Positions 22,367 to 33,918 of a DNA stretch of 64,000 nt are shown here, one piece after another. Position numbers and translations under genes: made by a program. Source of the stretch: Microdochium bolleyi. Taxonomy: Eukaryota; Ascomycota; Sordariomycetes; Xylariales; Microdochiaceae. The notes beneath the pieces are model-generated. The model was not told the DNA's origin. It made no database searches and was given only the letters and a program-made list of their open reading frames with translations. How positions within the stretch are numbered: position 1 is the stretch's first letter; each line of letters opens with the position of its first letter. The stretch spans positions 1,302,001 through 1,366,000 of the forward strand of contig KQ964248.1 in assembly GCA_001566295.1 (NCBI GenBank), given 5' to 3'.

Positions 22367-24430
22367 ATGGATCTGGGCGACGCAGCTGGCGATTCGCCTT
22401 GGGGCGGTATGTTCACATGCGCACGCTCAAACCTAGTCGTCACGGTCCGCGACAGCCTCGCTGACCGTCCCGCCCTGTAGATGTCCCCTCACAATCGGCA
22501 CCGCCGAATGCTTCAGACAAGTCGCAGCCTGGTTCGTGACACAAAAACTCTCCGGCAGACCTGCTGCCTTTTCACATGCTGACCAGACAATCGTATAGCA
22601 AGCTCTGCAACGCAACCACAGGTCCAGGGATCCTCGCAGCAGTCCCAGTCATCCGTCAAGTCGCCCACTCGCAAGACCCGTGGCCCCGTTCGTCGCCTAG
22701 TCGCCCAACCGACACAGCTCGCGTCTGCAGATGATCCCCTCGGTCCATTGGGTCCCCTGGGTGGTGGTCCCACCCCGACCACCGAGCCGTCCTCCGATGA
22801 GCCTCCCGCGCCGCCCCAGAAGGAGCAGCTCCCCATACGAACTACGATGCCACAAGCTGCGCAGAAGAAGGCTGGACCCAACGACCCCAACAGGCTCGAA
22901 GATGACGAAGACAGCCTCTTCGACAGGGGTTCCGGTCGTGCGCCTCCTCCAGTCCAGGCTGCTTTGCCGAGTCCGATGAGGACAGGTACACAGCCGAGCG
23001 TCAGCGTAGAGCAGGCCGCCAAGCCTACGTTCTACATCACGGTCGGAGATCCTCACAAAGTCGGGGATCTCACAAGCTCTCACATTGTGTATTCTGTGCG
23101 GACAAGAGTACGTTTCAGTGTAAATCTTTCACACGGATGGTGCTGACTTGCGACTAGACAACATCGAAGGGGTACAAACAACCCGAGTTCGAAGTCAAGC
23201 GCCGGTATCGTGACTTCCTCTGGCTCTACACCACCATGCATGGCAACAATCCTGGCGTCGTGGTCCCGCCACCACCAGAGAAGCAGGCCCTGAACCGTTT
23301 TGAGAGCAACTTCGTCGAGTCTCGCCGCGCGGCCCTGGAGAAGATGTGCAACAAGATCGCGGCTCACCCAACACTACAGAACGACCCAGATCTGAAGCTC
23401 TTCCTGGAAAGCGAAGCATTCAACGTTGATATTAAGCACAAGGAACGGAGGGAGCCTCTACCGACAGAGAGCAAGGGTGTCTTGGGGTCGCTCGGTATAA
23501 GCATGGGAAGCAGCAACAAGTTCGTGGAGCAGGACGACGTAAGTTGCACAACAACACGAGGACCACATCCTAGATTCTGCTTGGACTGACATACGACACT
23601 CTTAGTGGTTCCATGACCGAAAAGTGTATCTTGATGCTCTCGAGAACCAACTGAAGGGCTTGATGAAGTCAATGGACAGTATGGTCATGCAACGTCGTGC
23701 CATGGCGGAGGCTGCGGGTGACTTCTCGTCCTCATTGCACGCACTGTCAACGGTCGAACTGAGTCCGACACTCTCAGGACCCCTGGAGGCTCTCTCCGAC
23801 CTCCAACTCACTATTCGTGACATTTACGATCGTCAGGCTCAGCAGGATGTCCTCACCTTTGGCATTGTCATTGATGAGTACGTTCGGCTGATTGGCAGCG
23901 TAAAACAAGCATTCCAGCAGAGGCAAAAGGCCTTTTACTCGTGGCACAATGCAGAGGCCGAATTGCAGAAGCGCAAGACCACGCAGGACAAATTGCTGCG
24001 ACAGGGCAAGTCCCAGCAGGATCGGCTTAATCAAGTCAGTGCCGAGGTCGCCGATGCGGAGCGCAAGGTACATCAAGCCCGCCTCTTGTTCGATGACATG
24101 GGCCGACTCATGCGAGCCGAACTCGACCGCTTTGAGCGTGAGAAGGTCGAAGATTTCAAGGGTTCGGTAGAGACATTCTTGGAAAGTGCTGTTGAGGCAC
24201 AGAAAGAGGTAGGTGGCTGTACCAACGAGACCTATGCTATGCCATTCACTAACGTGTCGCTGCAGCTGATTGAGAAGTGGGAGACCTTCCTAATGCAGTT
24301 GGACGCCGAGGATGACGACACCGTATTCTATCGCGGCCTCAGCCACGCTGGTGCTGATAAGGCCGGTAACGGCAGAGGAGATACTGCTGTGGATCGCGCA
24401 CGAGCGACCATCGACGAAGACTCGGACTAG
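22367..24430 (+). CDS. VPS5: Retromer sorting nexin Vps5 (PX-BAR)
   Basis: Vps5 is the PX-BAR sorting nexin of the retromer coat, binding PI3P on endosomes and tubulating membrane for retrieval to the Golgi. Six exons, 22367-22406, 22481-22531, 22599-23107, 23158-23538, 23606-24208 and 24266-24430, give 582 residues, the usual length. After a disordered Pro/Ser-rich N-terminus the PX domain runs from about residue 172 to 300, with the phosphoinositide-binding RRYRDF at 215-220 and a PPPPEKQ loop. The BAR (Vps5 C-terminal) domain occupies about 345-560, beginning WFHDRKVYLDALENQL, with long charged helices (AEAELQKRKTTQDKLL). The first exon is 40 nt and the second 51 nt. The second donor is non-consensus (GTTCGT), but the phase and the downstream CTGAC branch support it. 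The last intron falls within a late BAR helix. Confidence 0.93.
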
Positions 24431-24841
24431 ATCTAGAAGCAAGCACCGCTTATGTTGTAATTGCGTTGGAGTAATGCTGGCAAAACATCTTGGTCGACAC
24501 CGAGGCAGGCGAACAAGGCTGTTGTGAAGGGCACGATGAGGTAGTGTGTATACAGGCTTTGTACATAATGCATTCATCTAAGTCCAGGCCGAGAATCCTC
24601 TCCAGTGCCAATTCTTGGGCATGTGACTGGTGACTCCAACGTTTATATAAGTACAATAGCTCTTCTCGGTGTCGCTTCGAGTCTCTGCGCTATATGTTCC
24701 TGTCTCCGCACCGGCGTCTCAATTACGCCCCATGCATTTGCTGTGCGTTTCAGTATATCGCAATTTGTTGCATCTGGCCATGGTTGGATGGTTAACCACC
24801 ACTACTTATACAAGGCTCGTCGTCTGGCATCTCAGAGCAAT
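24431..24841. other. Convergent intergenic VPS5 / bL31m
   Basis: About 410 bp between two genes that end toward each other. Only 3' untranslated sequence is expected. No coding or RNA feature is seen. Confidence 0.55.
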
Positions 24842-25420
24842 TCATTTCTTGCCTGCCGGTTTCTTGCCGTGTCCCACCGGAGCCGCTGGCGTATCCTCAG
24901 GTCTAGCGTACCCGGCAATCAAATCACCCAGAGCATCGCCGCTGGAAGCCTTGCTGGCACTCTTGTTCTTGGCGGCGGAATCGGCGCCGGGACTTTTCTG
25001 CTCTTCGGATTCGACCTCGAGGTCGAAGGCGCGGCCGAAACGCTCGCGGAAGGCGGCGAGCTTGCCGGCCTCATCCACCTCTACGGACTTGAGGGACTTG
25101 TCGCTAGGCTGCCAGGTGAGGTGGTTGCGGGTGTCCTTGGTTGACTTGTACATGCCCAGCGGTGAACTTGTCCGCATCGTGTACGTGGAACCGTCGGAGA
25201 GCTGGACGAGCTGGGTGAACTGGTAAGGCCGTCGTGGGCGGCGGATGATGTCGGCGGCCCGGGCCGAAGTCTGCGAGAAGGCCCGCCGGCTGCCCGCCGA
25301 CCATGTTGATTGTGTTGCTGATCTTGTGGCAGCGGAAGCACACTGGCATGTGGAGGTTTGGGACAGCAGGGCTGGGCGGCGGCCAAAGACGGCGCCCGTT
25401 GATGTCGCGCGAGAGGCCAT
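24842..25420 (-). CDS. MRPL36: Mitochondrial ribosomal protein bL31m
   Basis: A protein of the mitochondrial large ribosomal subunit, orthologue of yeast MRPL36. One exon encodes 192 residues from an ATG at 25420. The first ~50 residues are rich in Arg, Ser and Ala without acidic residues and include RRAFSQTSARAADI, a typical mitochondrial presequence and cleavage region. The conserved core follows at about 60-125: YQFTQLVQLSDGSTY, then MRTSSPLGMYKSTKDTRNH and W-Q-P-S. The C-terminus is an Ala/Lys-rich, probably disordered extension ending in a basic tail, longer than in yeast. It shares a 456-bp divergent promoter with the flavin-reductase-like gene and converges on VPS5. Confidence 0.9.
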   Translation of the reverse strand: MASRATSTGAVFGRRPALLSQTSTCQCASAATRSATQSTWSAGSRRAFSQTSARAADIIRRPRRPYQFTQLVQLSDGSTYTMRTSSPLGMYKSTKDTRNHLTWQPSDKSLKSVEVDEAGKLAAFRERFGRAFDLEVESEEQKSPGADSAAKNKSASKASSGDALGDLIAGYARPEDTPAAPVGHGKKPAGKK

Positions 25421-25876
25421 GGTTGTCGAGGTTTTTCTGAAGTGTGTCGTGCACCTCAGGTCGTGCTCGAGTCGGGATTGATGACGGTCGTGAAGCTAAT
25501 CGGAGACCCTCTGTCCGCGAATGCAGTGGCCTGGCGTGCCTTGCGCTCCCGAGCAGCTGGGGGGAAGGACGTTGTAGGTGATGCTGAGCGGCTGTGATGG
25601 GTTGCCCTCGAGAGTTCCCACGAGTGGTCTAACAATAAAGGTATGCGGGTGCATGTCCCATCGCCCAGCCGTGATGGCTTATCGATTGACGGTCTGGGTG
25701 TGTCGAGGTCCACCTTAATTTCGGCGCACATGGGAATGCGGGATGCAGCAGAACCCTGCCCGGATCCGTTCCAAGCTCTTTCCGATCACCACCAAGGAAC
25801 GTCATGAGCCCGGCTTCCCAGGTGGCCACGACAAGACATTACGGCGAATGTCGACACCGGCCGCGCCTGGTCTGAG
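25421..25876. promoter_or_regulatory. Divergent promoter of bL31m and flavin-reductase-like gene
   Basis: These 456 bp lie between the two start codons and must contain both promoters. Open frames in the stretch (minus strand 25456-25731) have no family resemblance. No clear TATA box is seen. Confidence 0.6.
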
Positions 25877-26911
25877 ATGAGCTGCCTGCAACGCCTGTGG
25901 TCGGCAGCACGGCCCGGCACATCTCGGCATGTACCATCCCCGCTCACAGCCACTGCAGTGACTCCCGCACAATGCGCCGGGCACCGCACCCCTCACGCGG
26001 CGCCTGTCGTGAAGACATCTCTGCACCTCACCACGATCCCCCGTCGCTGGCAGTTTTCCAGCGCCAACACAAGGCCTGTCAGCGAGTCGTTCCGGACTGT
26101 CATGCGCCACGTTCCGCACCCGGTCGTCGTCATCACCGCACTCGACTGCCCGACTTTGAAGGTTCACGACACCGGAAAACGCTCCGCCCGTGTCCCGGAC
26201 CACTGGGCCGATTCAGAGATCCCGCACTCGGTCGCCCGCGGCCAGGATGTCGACGGCTCTTCCGTACTCGGGCCCCTTCCGCGAGCCATGACGGCGTCGT
26301 CATTCACCTCGCTAACTCTGCACCCAGCACCCACCATCCTCTTCAACGTCACCCTGCCGAGCCGGTCGCATAGCGCTATCCTCGCCAGTCGGGCCTTCAA
26401 CGTGCACATCCTGAGTGCGGACCAGCACGGTGCCAAGGTCGCGGATCTGTTCGCTCGGGGCTACAGCAATGCACCCAGCAGCAGCATCGGCGAGCATGGC
26501 GATGGGAAGCGGCGACGTCGACTTGGTCTGCTGGCTGGTCTGGACGACATTGGTGTTCACGTCGATGGTCAGCAGCAGTGGGAAGATGTATGGCTTGCCA
26601 CCTTACAGTCTTCGGCCAAGGACCTCTCAGTCATGCTCCAAGAACTTCCTGCTCCGCTCCTGCGAGGACCTGGTATACTGCACGTTCTGCAGTGCAGGCT
26701 AGTCAACCTCAAGCTGCTCGAGGGCGAAGAGTCTCGACACTTTGCGCTTGTGGCAGGCCAGGTGACGAAAGTCATCTCGACGCCAACAGCCGCCTCTGAG
26801 GAGCAATTTGAACGTCGAAGCCACAAATGCGCCCTGTCGTATGTCGATGGTGCGTATCGTGGACCTAGTCCAGCCGTCATGCGACACAGCACGATATCTT
26901 CTTCTCGGTGA
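25877..26911 (+). CDS. Flavin-reductase-like FMN-binding split-barrel protein
   Basis: A single exon of 344 residues from the ATG at 25877. The N-terminal ~60 residues are Arg/Ser/Thr-rich with little acid (RRWQFSSANTRPV), consistent with a mitochondrial presequence. The flavin reductase-like split barrel starts at about residue 72 (FRTVMRHVPHPVVVITAL) and continues after an insertion with AMTASSFTSLTLHPAPTILF and FNVHILSADQHGAKVADLFA, which match the FMN-contacting strands and the helix of the family. The C-terminal part (CRLVNLKLLEGEESRHFALVAGQV, YVDGAYRGP) closes the barrel as in related fungal proteins. The family reduces FMN or binds it for a partner oxygenase; the partner is unknown. 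A ~45-residue insertion between the first two core strands is unusual. It is divergent from bL31m. Confidence 0.82.
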   Translation: MSCLQRLWSAARPGTSRHVPSPLTATAVTPAQCAGHRTPHAAPVVKTSLHLTTIPRRWQFSSANTRPVSESFRTVMRHVPHPVVVITALDCPTLKVHDTGKRSARVPDHWADSEIPHSVARGQDVDGSSVLGPLPRAMTASSFTSLTLHPAPTILFNVTLPSRSHSAILASRAFNVHILSADQHGAKVADLFARGYSNAPSSSIGEHGDGKRRRRLGLLAGLDDIGVHVDGQQQWEDVWLATLQSSAKDLSVMLQELPAPLLRGPGILHVLQCRLVNLKLLEGEESRHFALVAGQVTKVISTPTAASEEQFERRSHKCALSYVDGAYRGPSPAVMRHSTISSSR

Positions 26912-27547
26912 TATGTCAACGTGCCGCGTCGTCGCAACCCTGTGCTGAAGGTGCAATATGGGACGCTTCAAAAGAGACGAGTCTCCAGCAGCATCCGAAC
27001 ACTTGGGGGGTAAGTCAGGTCCACGTCGCCGCCGCCATTCTAATCTAGGAAACCGTTGCGGGGCAATTCACAAGATCCGGGCCGAACTATAGAGTGCGAA
27101 GAGGCTCTATAGATTTCCTTCCGCGGAGTGAGAGCAATCATACTTCTGTTTAGATATTTGGATGCCGTTCGTGGTGTAAAATATGTAGATTATGTACAGT
27201 ACAATCGTTATACTAGAGTGTAGAACATAAGGCTCGTCCAGCACGACATAAAACTCATGGACGGGACAAGTCACGGTCGAGGCAATGTTGGAGTCGGCCA
27301 CAAACCACGATTGCAGTCGGGATACGATACAAAGTGCAAGGGAAACATATCGTGTCGGTGATTCCATCACAAGCGGCGACATCCATGCTACTCTCTATCG
27401 CATTCGCAACTGGAAACCCAAAACCGCTACGATACTGACAAGACGGATGTTGTACTCAATCACGCAAGCACCGTGCGCTCCTCAGCACTGCAGGGGCTTT
27501 CCCCACGAGGCCCGTCCCCGACTTTTCTGTCCATTATCCATATCGAT
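26912..27547. other. Convergent intergenic flavin-reductase-like / RhoGAP
   Basis: About 640 bp between converging genes, somewhat AT-richer than its surroundings around 27110-27230. Expected to hold two 3' untranslated regions. No gene is seen. Confidence 0.55.
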
Positions 27548-30500
27548 CTAGTCAAATATTCTTCCATCGGAGCCTGTTGGCGAGCGGTCCTCCACGTAGG
27601 CCAACATACGACTTCGTATGCGTTGCTTAAAGCCCTCCACATCCTCCGTCTTATCTGAGCCCTCGGAGGTACGGTCCTTATGACTTTCGTGCCGCACTGA
27701 TGTATCCCCCGTCCTTAACAAGGCTCCGTCGCTCTGGCCTACTCCATTCGGATTTTCCGTGGTTGCGAGATCGTGGTCTCCTCCCATCCTCCGAATCTTG
27801 GCAGTGAATTGTTCGAATGCAGCAACTCGTCGTTCCGCTGCCTCTGCCCGTTCTCTCCACATCTTGCACTCCCTCTTGGTTTGCCTCAGCTGCTCGCATA
27901 GACTACTAATTCCGACATCCTCCCGTGTCTCTAGATGCCTTCGCATCTGCGCCAGCTCTTCGTCCCGAGAAGCGATTTGGCTTTGGAGGCTGCGGATGCG
28001 ATCATGTAAGAGTGAGCTGCTGCTTGCGATACGAGGACTCCCGGCCATTACTCTGGCGAGACCACCACCGTCATCTCCGCTCTGTGAGCCGCCGCCGAAG
28101 GTTGATCGTGGTCGCATGAAGTTCACGTGCTGTGCCACTGGTGGCTCTTCGTCGCCTTGCAGCATCGTCCCGAGACTTGGAGGTCGGCTTAACAACCGTG
28201 GCCGATACGGAGTGGGCTGTTCAACTAGACCTTGAGGTACGCTCCTTGCCGCTGCGATTCTCATGCCTGCCGATCTGAGGTTTGCCCGAGGGAAACTATG
28301 CGGTGTGGTCATGTGCTGGGGCTCCTGGATATCACCTCGGAGACCAGGGTCCACTAGTAATTCAGCTGTACTTCTTGAGGGCGTCAGTGTACCGACAGTG
28401 GTTGCGTCTTGCCCGGGTCTTGTCTCCTGCTTGAGGACTGAAAACATCGACGAGAGCGCTGGTGCCGGGGGACCTTGTTTTTCTTGTGAACCAACATAGC
28501 CGGACCTTGTAATACCAGGATGTGGTTGAGCGTGTTCCGCTGAAGCAGCGCCGCGAGTCCCTTTTGTCTGCTGGTCAAAGAGTGCCGCCATGGCTCGCAC
28601 GCCGCTAGATATAGGAGTCCATACAGATTGCGTTGTCTCTGCAGCCTTGGTAACCTCGGCAGAACGTGCGAGAGTCAACGAAGATGTGCGTTGTCTAGAG
28701 AAGGCCCTAATTCGGACTGGTGTCGCGTTCGCTTTATTTTCGAATATGCTTTTCCTCTCCACAGATAAGGCGGGTGGCTTTTGTTTTTGCTCGCTGCGTT
28801 TTTGTTGCAAGAGACGCTTCCACGGCGGTGTCTCTGGTCTTGGGTTCGCCACGCGTTCCAGACCTGGCGGCTTGAGGAGTTTGTCCTGCACCTTGTCTGC
28901 CGCAGTAGTCTGTTGCTGTACTGAAATCGAGGCGAGATTGGTGGAGGCCGAGGCTGCACTGTGTGCATCTATGTCTCGAGGCACATATGACAAGGCTGTG
29001 TTTGGCTTGGCGATAAGGTGCCCTGTGGTGTGACTTTCTGTATGTAGACACTCGCCATCTCGCCAATTCCGCGTGCTGGGAGTACCGAGATCCAGCTCAC
29101 CGACAAGATCGCTATTTCGTCGAGTAGAGATAGCCGGTTTCATAGCAATCTGCGGCTGGAAACCACTGGGTTCGGCTTGGGGCCGATCACTGGACTTTTC
29201 ACCCTCAGTCGCAGTGTCAGTCGTAGCATACTTGCCATCTGGCATCTTTGTACAGTGATTGCTCTCCAGCTGTTTTGAGTCGAATACGGACAGAGCACTG
29301 TAGAGCTCTTGCCCCTGAAGCATCGATTGCGGTGCTCTCCTGGAATTCAGCGTTTGATATCCTTTATTTCGGTTCAAGGAGGTTTGCTGCTGGACAGCAT
29401 GACCGACGCGCTCAACGTGAGCATCAGATAGCCAATGTCTCAAGGCGCTCTCAGTGTCATCGTAGGCACTACGCCAAGATCGTGGTCGAAATGGCGGCCA
29501 AGTCTCCACAGCTGGTGATTCGGCCCGGGAGGAGGCATGACGTTCAGAGGTCGTTGCGAAAGCTGCTGGCACTGTTGGCGGAGGGAGAACGTGACTGGTA
29601 TCCAAGCGAGTTATTGGACTCATACGGGTGTCTTTTGGAGAAGGCGTCCCAGTAGTGAGGCGGCTCTCACTCGACGGGGATGTTTCAGCACTTCTCTCGA
29701 TGGTTGGGGAAAGCATCTTCGCGAAGGGCCACATGGGTGGACAAAAGTTCGCGAAGCCGTCTGCTTTCACGCCACGTCGAGAAGCTTCAGGGTGAATACC
29801 ATACGCCAGATCATCACTTGTGCTCCGCTGATATGAGTGAAACCCTGCTTCAGACGTGCCGGCATCACCAGAGCTGGTGGGCTCAAGGACTCGCTCATCT
29901 CCTGCTTGCAAAGGCTCGCGATTTGCAATTCTTGCGACCCCGTGACCATGCCAAGAGTATGGCCTAGCTGCGGCCTTTGAGGGTGGTGGCAGGTTTGGGA
30001 GCGATTGATTCAAGAATGATCTAGACACATCGCGATCGAGCAGTGATGTGACCGGAGCGATGTTTGAAAATTGTGCATCCAAGCACATCCACTGCCGAAT
30101 GACGTCCCTCCAATGAGTGATGACCATCTCGACAATGCTGCTGGCGACGAACAGCTTATCCACTGTCGTGGGCAGTACCCCGTCGTTCTCCTTGGGCAAG
30201 GCCGACTTCTGCTTGCGGCTTCTTCTCTTGAGACGCGGTGGTGTGATGGCGAACAACACGAGGCCTGCAGCAGGATCTGCTGTCTTCATGCTGTACTCTG
30301 ACAGCAGATCCCCTACCAGCAGAGGGCCAAAGATGATGCCAAGTGCATTGTACCCCATCAGTTCTCCTGTCGGCAATGGTCTTCCTTTGGCATCCTCACG
30401 AGAGGCTACCTCGCCCTGACGACCAATAAAGCTCAGCAAGCCAAACACGGCACAAGCGAGATCTCTTTGGTAGCGGGATTGAATTGTGCCGAGCACAAGG

Positions 30501-31685
30501 GCAATCAGGCGAGCTCTCAGCCTAGTTCTCCTTGTTCGTGCAAGCTCAGGTTCGGCTTGCAACTGACTGAAGATAGCTACCAGTGCGTCAAAAACGCCTA
30601 GCGAACCAAGTATCCCCCCCGAGAGGTTGCCAAGGACCTTCTTGAAAACCGATGCTATATCGTGGATGCCGAGATTGATATGTGATGGCAGGCTTGGACA
30701 CCGTGTTGTGCTCGACACTCGCTCCTCGTCCCGGTTGTCATGGTAGTAATTGTAGAGTGCGTTCACGATGCGCACGGATCCAGGAATGCGAAAGATACCA
30801 CGGGTGTCACCTAACACGGCATATCAGCAAACTCGCACTCTGTTGTCTGTGTGCGTCTGCGTACCTTGCTGAACAAGTCTCTGTGCGGTGGCTCGAAGGC
30901 AAGTCGGCAGGACCAGGGGGCGAGCTGCATATTCGGAAGGCAAGTATAAAAGACTTTGGCCACTCATCCTCACTAGCGAAGTTAAGTGCTCAGTGGCTGC
31001 AGTTTCCGACTTTGTCGCTGGATGCACGAGGTTCAACACAATATCGCCGACACTGCGATGGCGTTTGATATTGTGGTGCTTTGGGTCTACAATGGCGCCT
31101 CCAGCTGCTGTCGCCGTTACGAGATTGGCTCCAAGCGCTCTGGGCAGCCACCTGCCCTTCGTGCGTGGGAATGAAACTGCTCTGCCCTGGACAAACCATT
31201 AGCGAGATGGGTGTTCCGGCAGAGAGCGAGAACTCACATGTGCCGTGGGAAAGTCTCCAGGGACAATCGCGCGCACTCCATACTAGATGACGACAAATCG
31301 ATCAGCACTACTTTCAAGCATCCAATGCCGACACGGAAGGCCGGTGTGCTGGCAGAGCCCGTCTCACCTTTCGAGAGAGCCGGTTGTACTCTTCTACAAA
31401 CTTCTTCCGGCTGTCGACCACGTCGTGCTCTAGTTCGAGGCCCAGGTCGCCGCTCGACGACGACCAGGTATTTGTGCTTCTTGGCATGGGTGGAGGACGA
31501 GTTTCACGGCGTGTCTGTGACCTGTCTAGAGTGTCCGGTGGCGTACTCCTTTGGGTTTGCTCGAAGTCTTTCGGAACTGTCAGGTCAGGCCTGTTCTGGA
31601 CAGTCCGTCTGCGACCAAGGTGAGACCTGTCGATTCGTGGTACAGATGACTGTTTCGTGGGAGCCGTTGACGATATAGAGGCCAT
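27548..31685 (-). CDS. Rho GTPase-activating protein, long disordered tail
   Basis: Four exons, 31685-31368, 31282-31238, 31186-30865 and 30810-27548, give 1315 residues. The first exon starts at an ATG in CAGCCATGG context; the second is only 45 nt (15 codons). The RhoGAP domain begins near residue 205 (LVLPTCLRATAQRLVQQ) and is completed across the last splice: the GTP-hydrolysing arginine finger is in GDTRGIFRIPG, about residue 236. The helix carrying NLSGGILGSLGVFDAL and the GYNALGIIFGPLL core motif follow. From about 440 to 1160 the protein is Ser/Thr/Pro-rich and probably disordered. A coiled coil of about 75 residues (SLQSQIASRDEELAQMRRHL, TKRECKMWRERAEAAERRV) lies near 1160-1240. It should switch off a Rho/Rac/Cdc42 GTPase at sites of polarised growth; which GTPase is unknown. 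Confidence 0.88.
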
Positions 31686-32374
31686 GGCTGGTATTACAGC
31701 CGTGTGTAGACATGAATGCAAGGCGGCGCAGGTGGATATCGGCGTGCGGCGCCACTGAATTATGGTGATGTGCTGCCAAGATGGGGCCGAGGGTGGTTGT
31801 CCTGTATCTTGTCAAGTCTTTTATGCTAGTTCATCAGGAGCCTAGTGTGCCTGGCGGCGACCGGATACCTGGGCGTGCTCGTGGAGGCGGACGTCCGGTG
31901 GTTCTGACAAACCAATCACGCCAGTGTTGTAACATTGAAAGCCCGTTGCGTTGCGAAGGTACAATTGTAGCGAGGCAGATCATTCCTTCTTACCAGACAA
32001 TGGCGACCAGGAGCGAGCTCGTTCGCAGTCGTCGTGGAGACCCAACATCAATAGCCTGGTGCTGGGGTGGTCTGCAGAAAGAACGACCGCCTACGCAAAA
32101 CCGAAGACGGCAACCAAGGAAAGCGCAAAAGGCCACGGGGAACAACGAAACCTGTAAAATTGTATATAATCAAATGGAGCCCATAAAAGGTGGGACAGAA
32201 AGCTCTATATGGCAGGAGGCCTTGGCCTTCGATAAACCCCGCCTGTGTGATGCCGTCCCTGACTCCAGACGCCCTGCGATGCCAGCCGAAATCATCCAGA
32301 TCCTTTTTGGGTGATGTATGAGACTGTGCGACCTTTCGCGAGATAGTGAAGCTCCTGTCTCATCCTCACCACAA
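31686..32374. other. Intergenic, RhoGAP promoter and SNF4 3' flank
   Basis: About 690 bp between two minus-strand genes. It should contain the RhoGAP promoter and 5' leader and the SNF4 3' untranslated region. The frames here are short and unconvincing. Confidence 0.55.
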
Positions 32375-33918
32375 TCACGATGCAGGAGGGAAGTAGCCAC
32401 CCTCGTCGCCGTGGAAGAGCACATATTTAAGGATATCCGACAGGGAAATAATGCCCTTGAGGTGCATGCCCTCATCGATGACGATGATGCGGTGGACCCG
32501 CGACTGACGAAGGGTCGTAAACAGAGAGTCGAGTCGATCGTCCTCTTGACAGGTGTATATGCCAGGAAAGTCGTCCGCGCGCTTCGACAGGGCCTCGCCA
32601 ACAGTCGACTTGAGCTCGTCATAATTGCCACCTCTGATGCAAGGAATCACATCGACTGCCTCGAAGACGTTGAGAACGACATTATTCTTGTCAACGATCG
32701 GAACCGCCGAAATGTTCCCTGTGACCATCATATCGATGACGTCGAGAACAGAGCTGTTCATACTGGCAATAGCTAGGTTCGCGTAGGTGCCAAGGTTGAT
32801 CTCTCGGACGGACTTCTTCAGCAGCGAGGTATGCGGCTCCGTGTTGACCGCGATGAACTTGAGGATGCGATACTGTGTGATGACGCTGACGACCGTTTCG
32901 CGCCCCGTTTCATCGTCCGTGTCCACGAGTGGTATGCGGCGAGCGCGGCTTCTGAGCATACGACTGCAAGCTTCGTACAGTGGCTTCGATGGGTGGACGG
33001 AGACCGTCTCAAGCGGCAGCACCCCAATGGCTTTTTCAATGTCTGGGTTGAACCGCATGATCAGCATGATGTTCCTGGTGAGAGGACTGGGCGCCGCATC
33101 GTGGAAGGCCAACGCCATCTAGGGTAGTATCTGGAAATGACATACCTCTGAGGCTGCTCAGCCTGAACTTTTCGACGTTATCGATCTGCTCGGGGAATTG
33201 ACAATAGTACTGAATCAGATTTATGTAGTCGGTACTGGTGAGAAGACCAGCGAATCTCGAGTTTTGTGAATCCCACAGCGGCGCCGAGACAATGCCTGTA
33301 TGCCCTGGTTAGCTCTTACGCTCGAACGTGTCATGACAGTAGCATAGACCAGGTACCATTTTGTTGAAGAATCGTAAGGCTTTTCCTGATGAGAAGATCG
33401 TTATCGAGGATGATAAGGCGGAAGGACAGAGGCAGGACGTCGTAGCTCGTTCGGACTCGAAGGAAATCGCGGACACCCTTCTGTAACGTGGGGAGTTAAG
33501 GTCAGCAATACTGTCCAGCGAAAAGATGTCGTCTCCAGCGTTGCCTATGCTGCCAGTGGCGTTTGTTGGCCGCTGGGCGAATCATCCAGTGGGAGGGATC
33601 ACTGACCAGGCCCTGCATCTGCTCTTCGTCGATGGGACTCATTGGAGAGGCGGCGATCTGGTCAGACCGCTGCTGGAGCACCCGGGGCCGCAGGTAGGAG
33701 GAGGGTTGGACGAAGGCAGGCTCTTGGTGAGGTGCGGCTCTTGTCGGCAAGGTCGATGTCGTCGGGAGGGGATGTGGTGGCAGCAACGCAGGGGCGGCGC
33801 CGGACATGGCAGACATCGCCGTCATGGCGGGGATGCCCTTGGGTACCTCGGGCGGCGCGGCGGGCGGCTCGCCGTGGGCGCCGGCGGGAGGCTGATTAGG
33901 GTTCGAGGAGTCGTCCAT
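32375..33918 (-). CDS. SNF4: AMPK gamma subunit SNF4 (four CBS motifs)
   Basis: The gamma subunit of the SNF1/AMPK kinase binds adenine nucleotides and couples energy status to kinase activity. Four exons, 33918-33607, 33480-33357, 33295-33146 and 33042-32375, give 417 residues. The first ~104 residues are a Pro/Ala/Met-rich extension ahead of the CBS region. The CBS core starts with KGVRDFLRVRTSYDVLP, then the first nucleotide-pocket strand across an intron (ILQQNG joined to IVSAPLWD), FAGLLTSTDYI, and after the third splice DIEKAIGVLPLETVSVHPSKPLYEA. Later repeats show ARRIPLVDTDD, VSVITQYRILKF, ISAVPIVDKNN, VHRIIVIDEG and GIISLSDILKYVL. The three splice junctions each reconstitute conserved sequence. 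A final frame of four CBS motifs in two Bateman modules matches the family. Confidence 0.94.
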
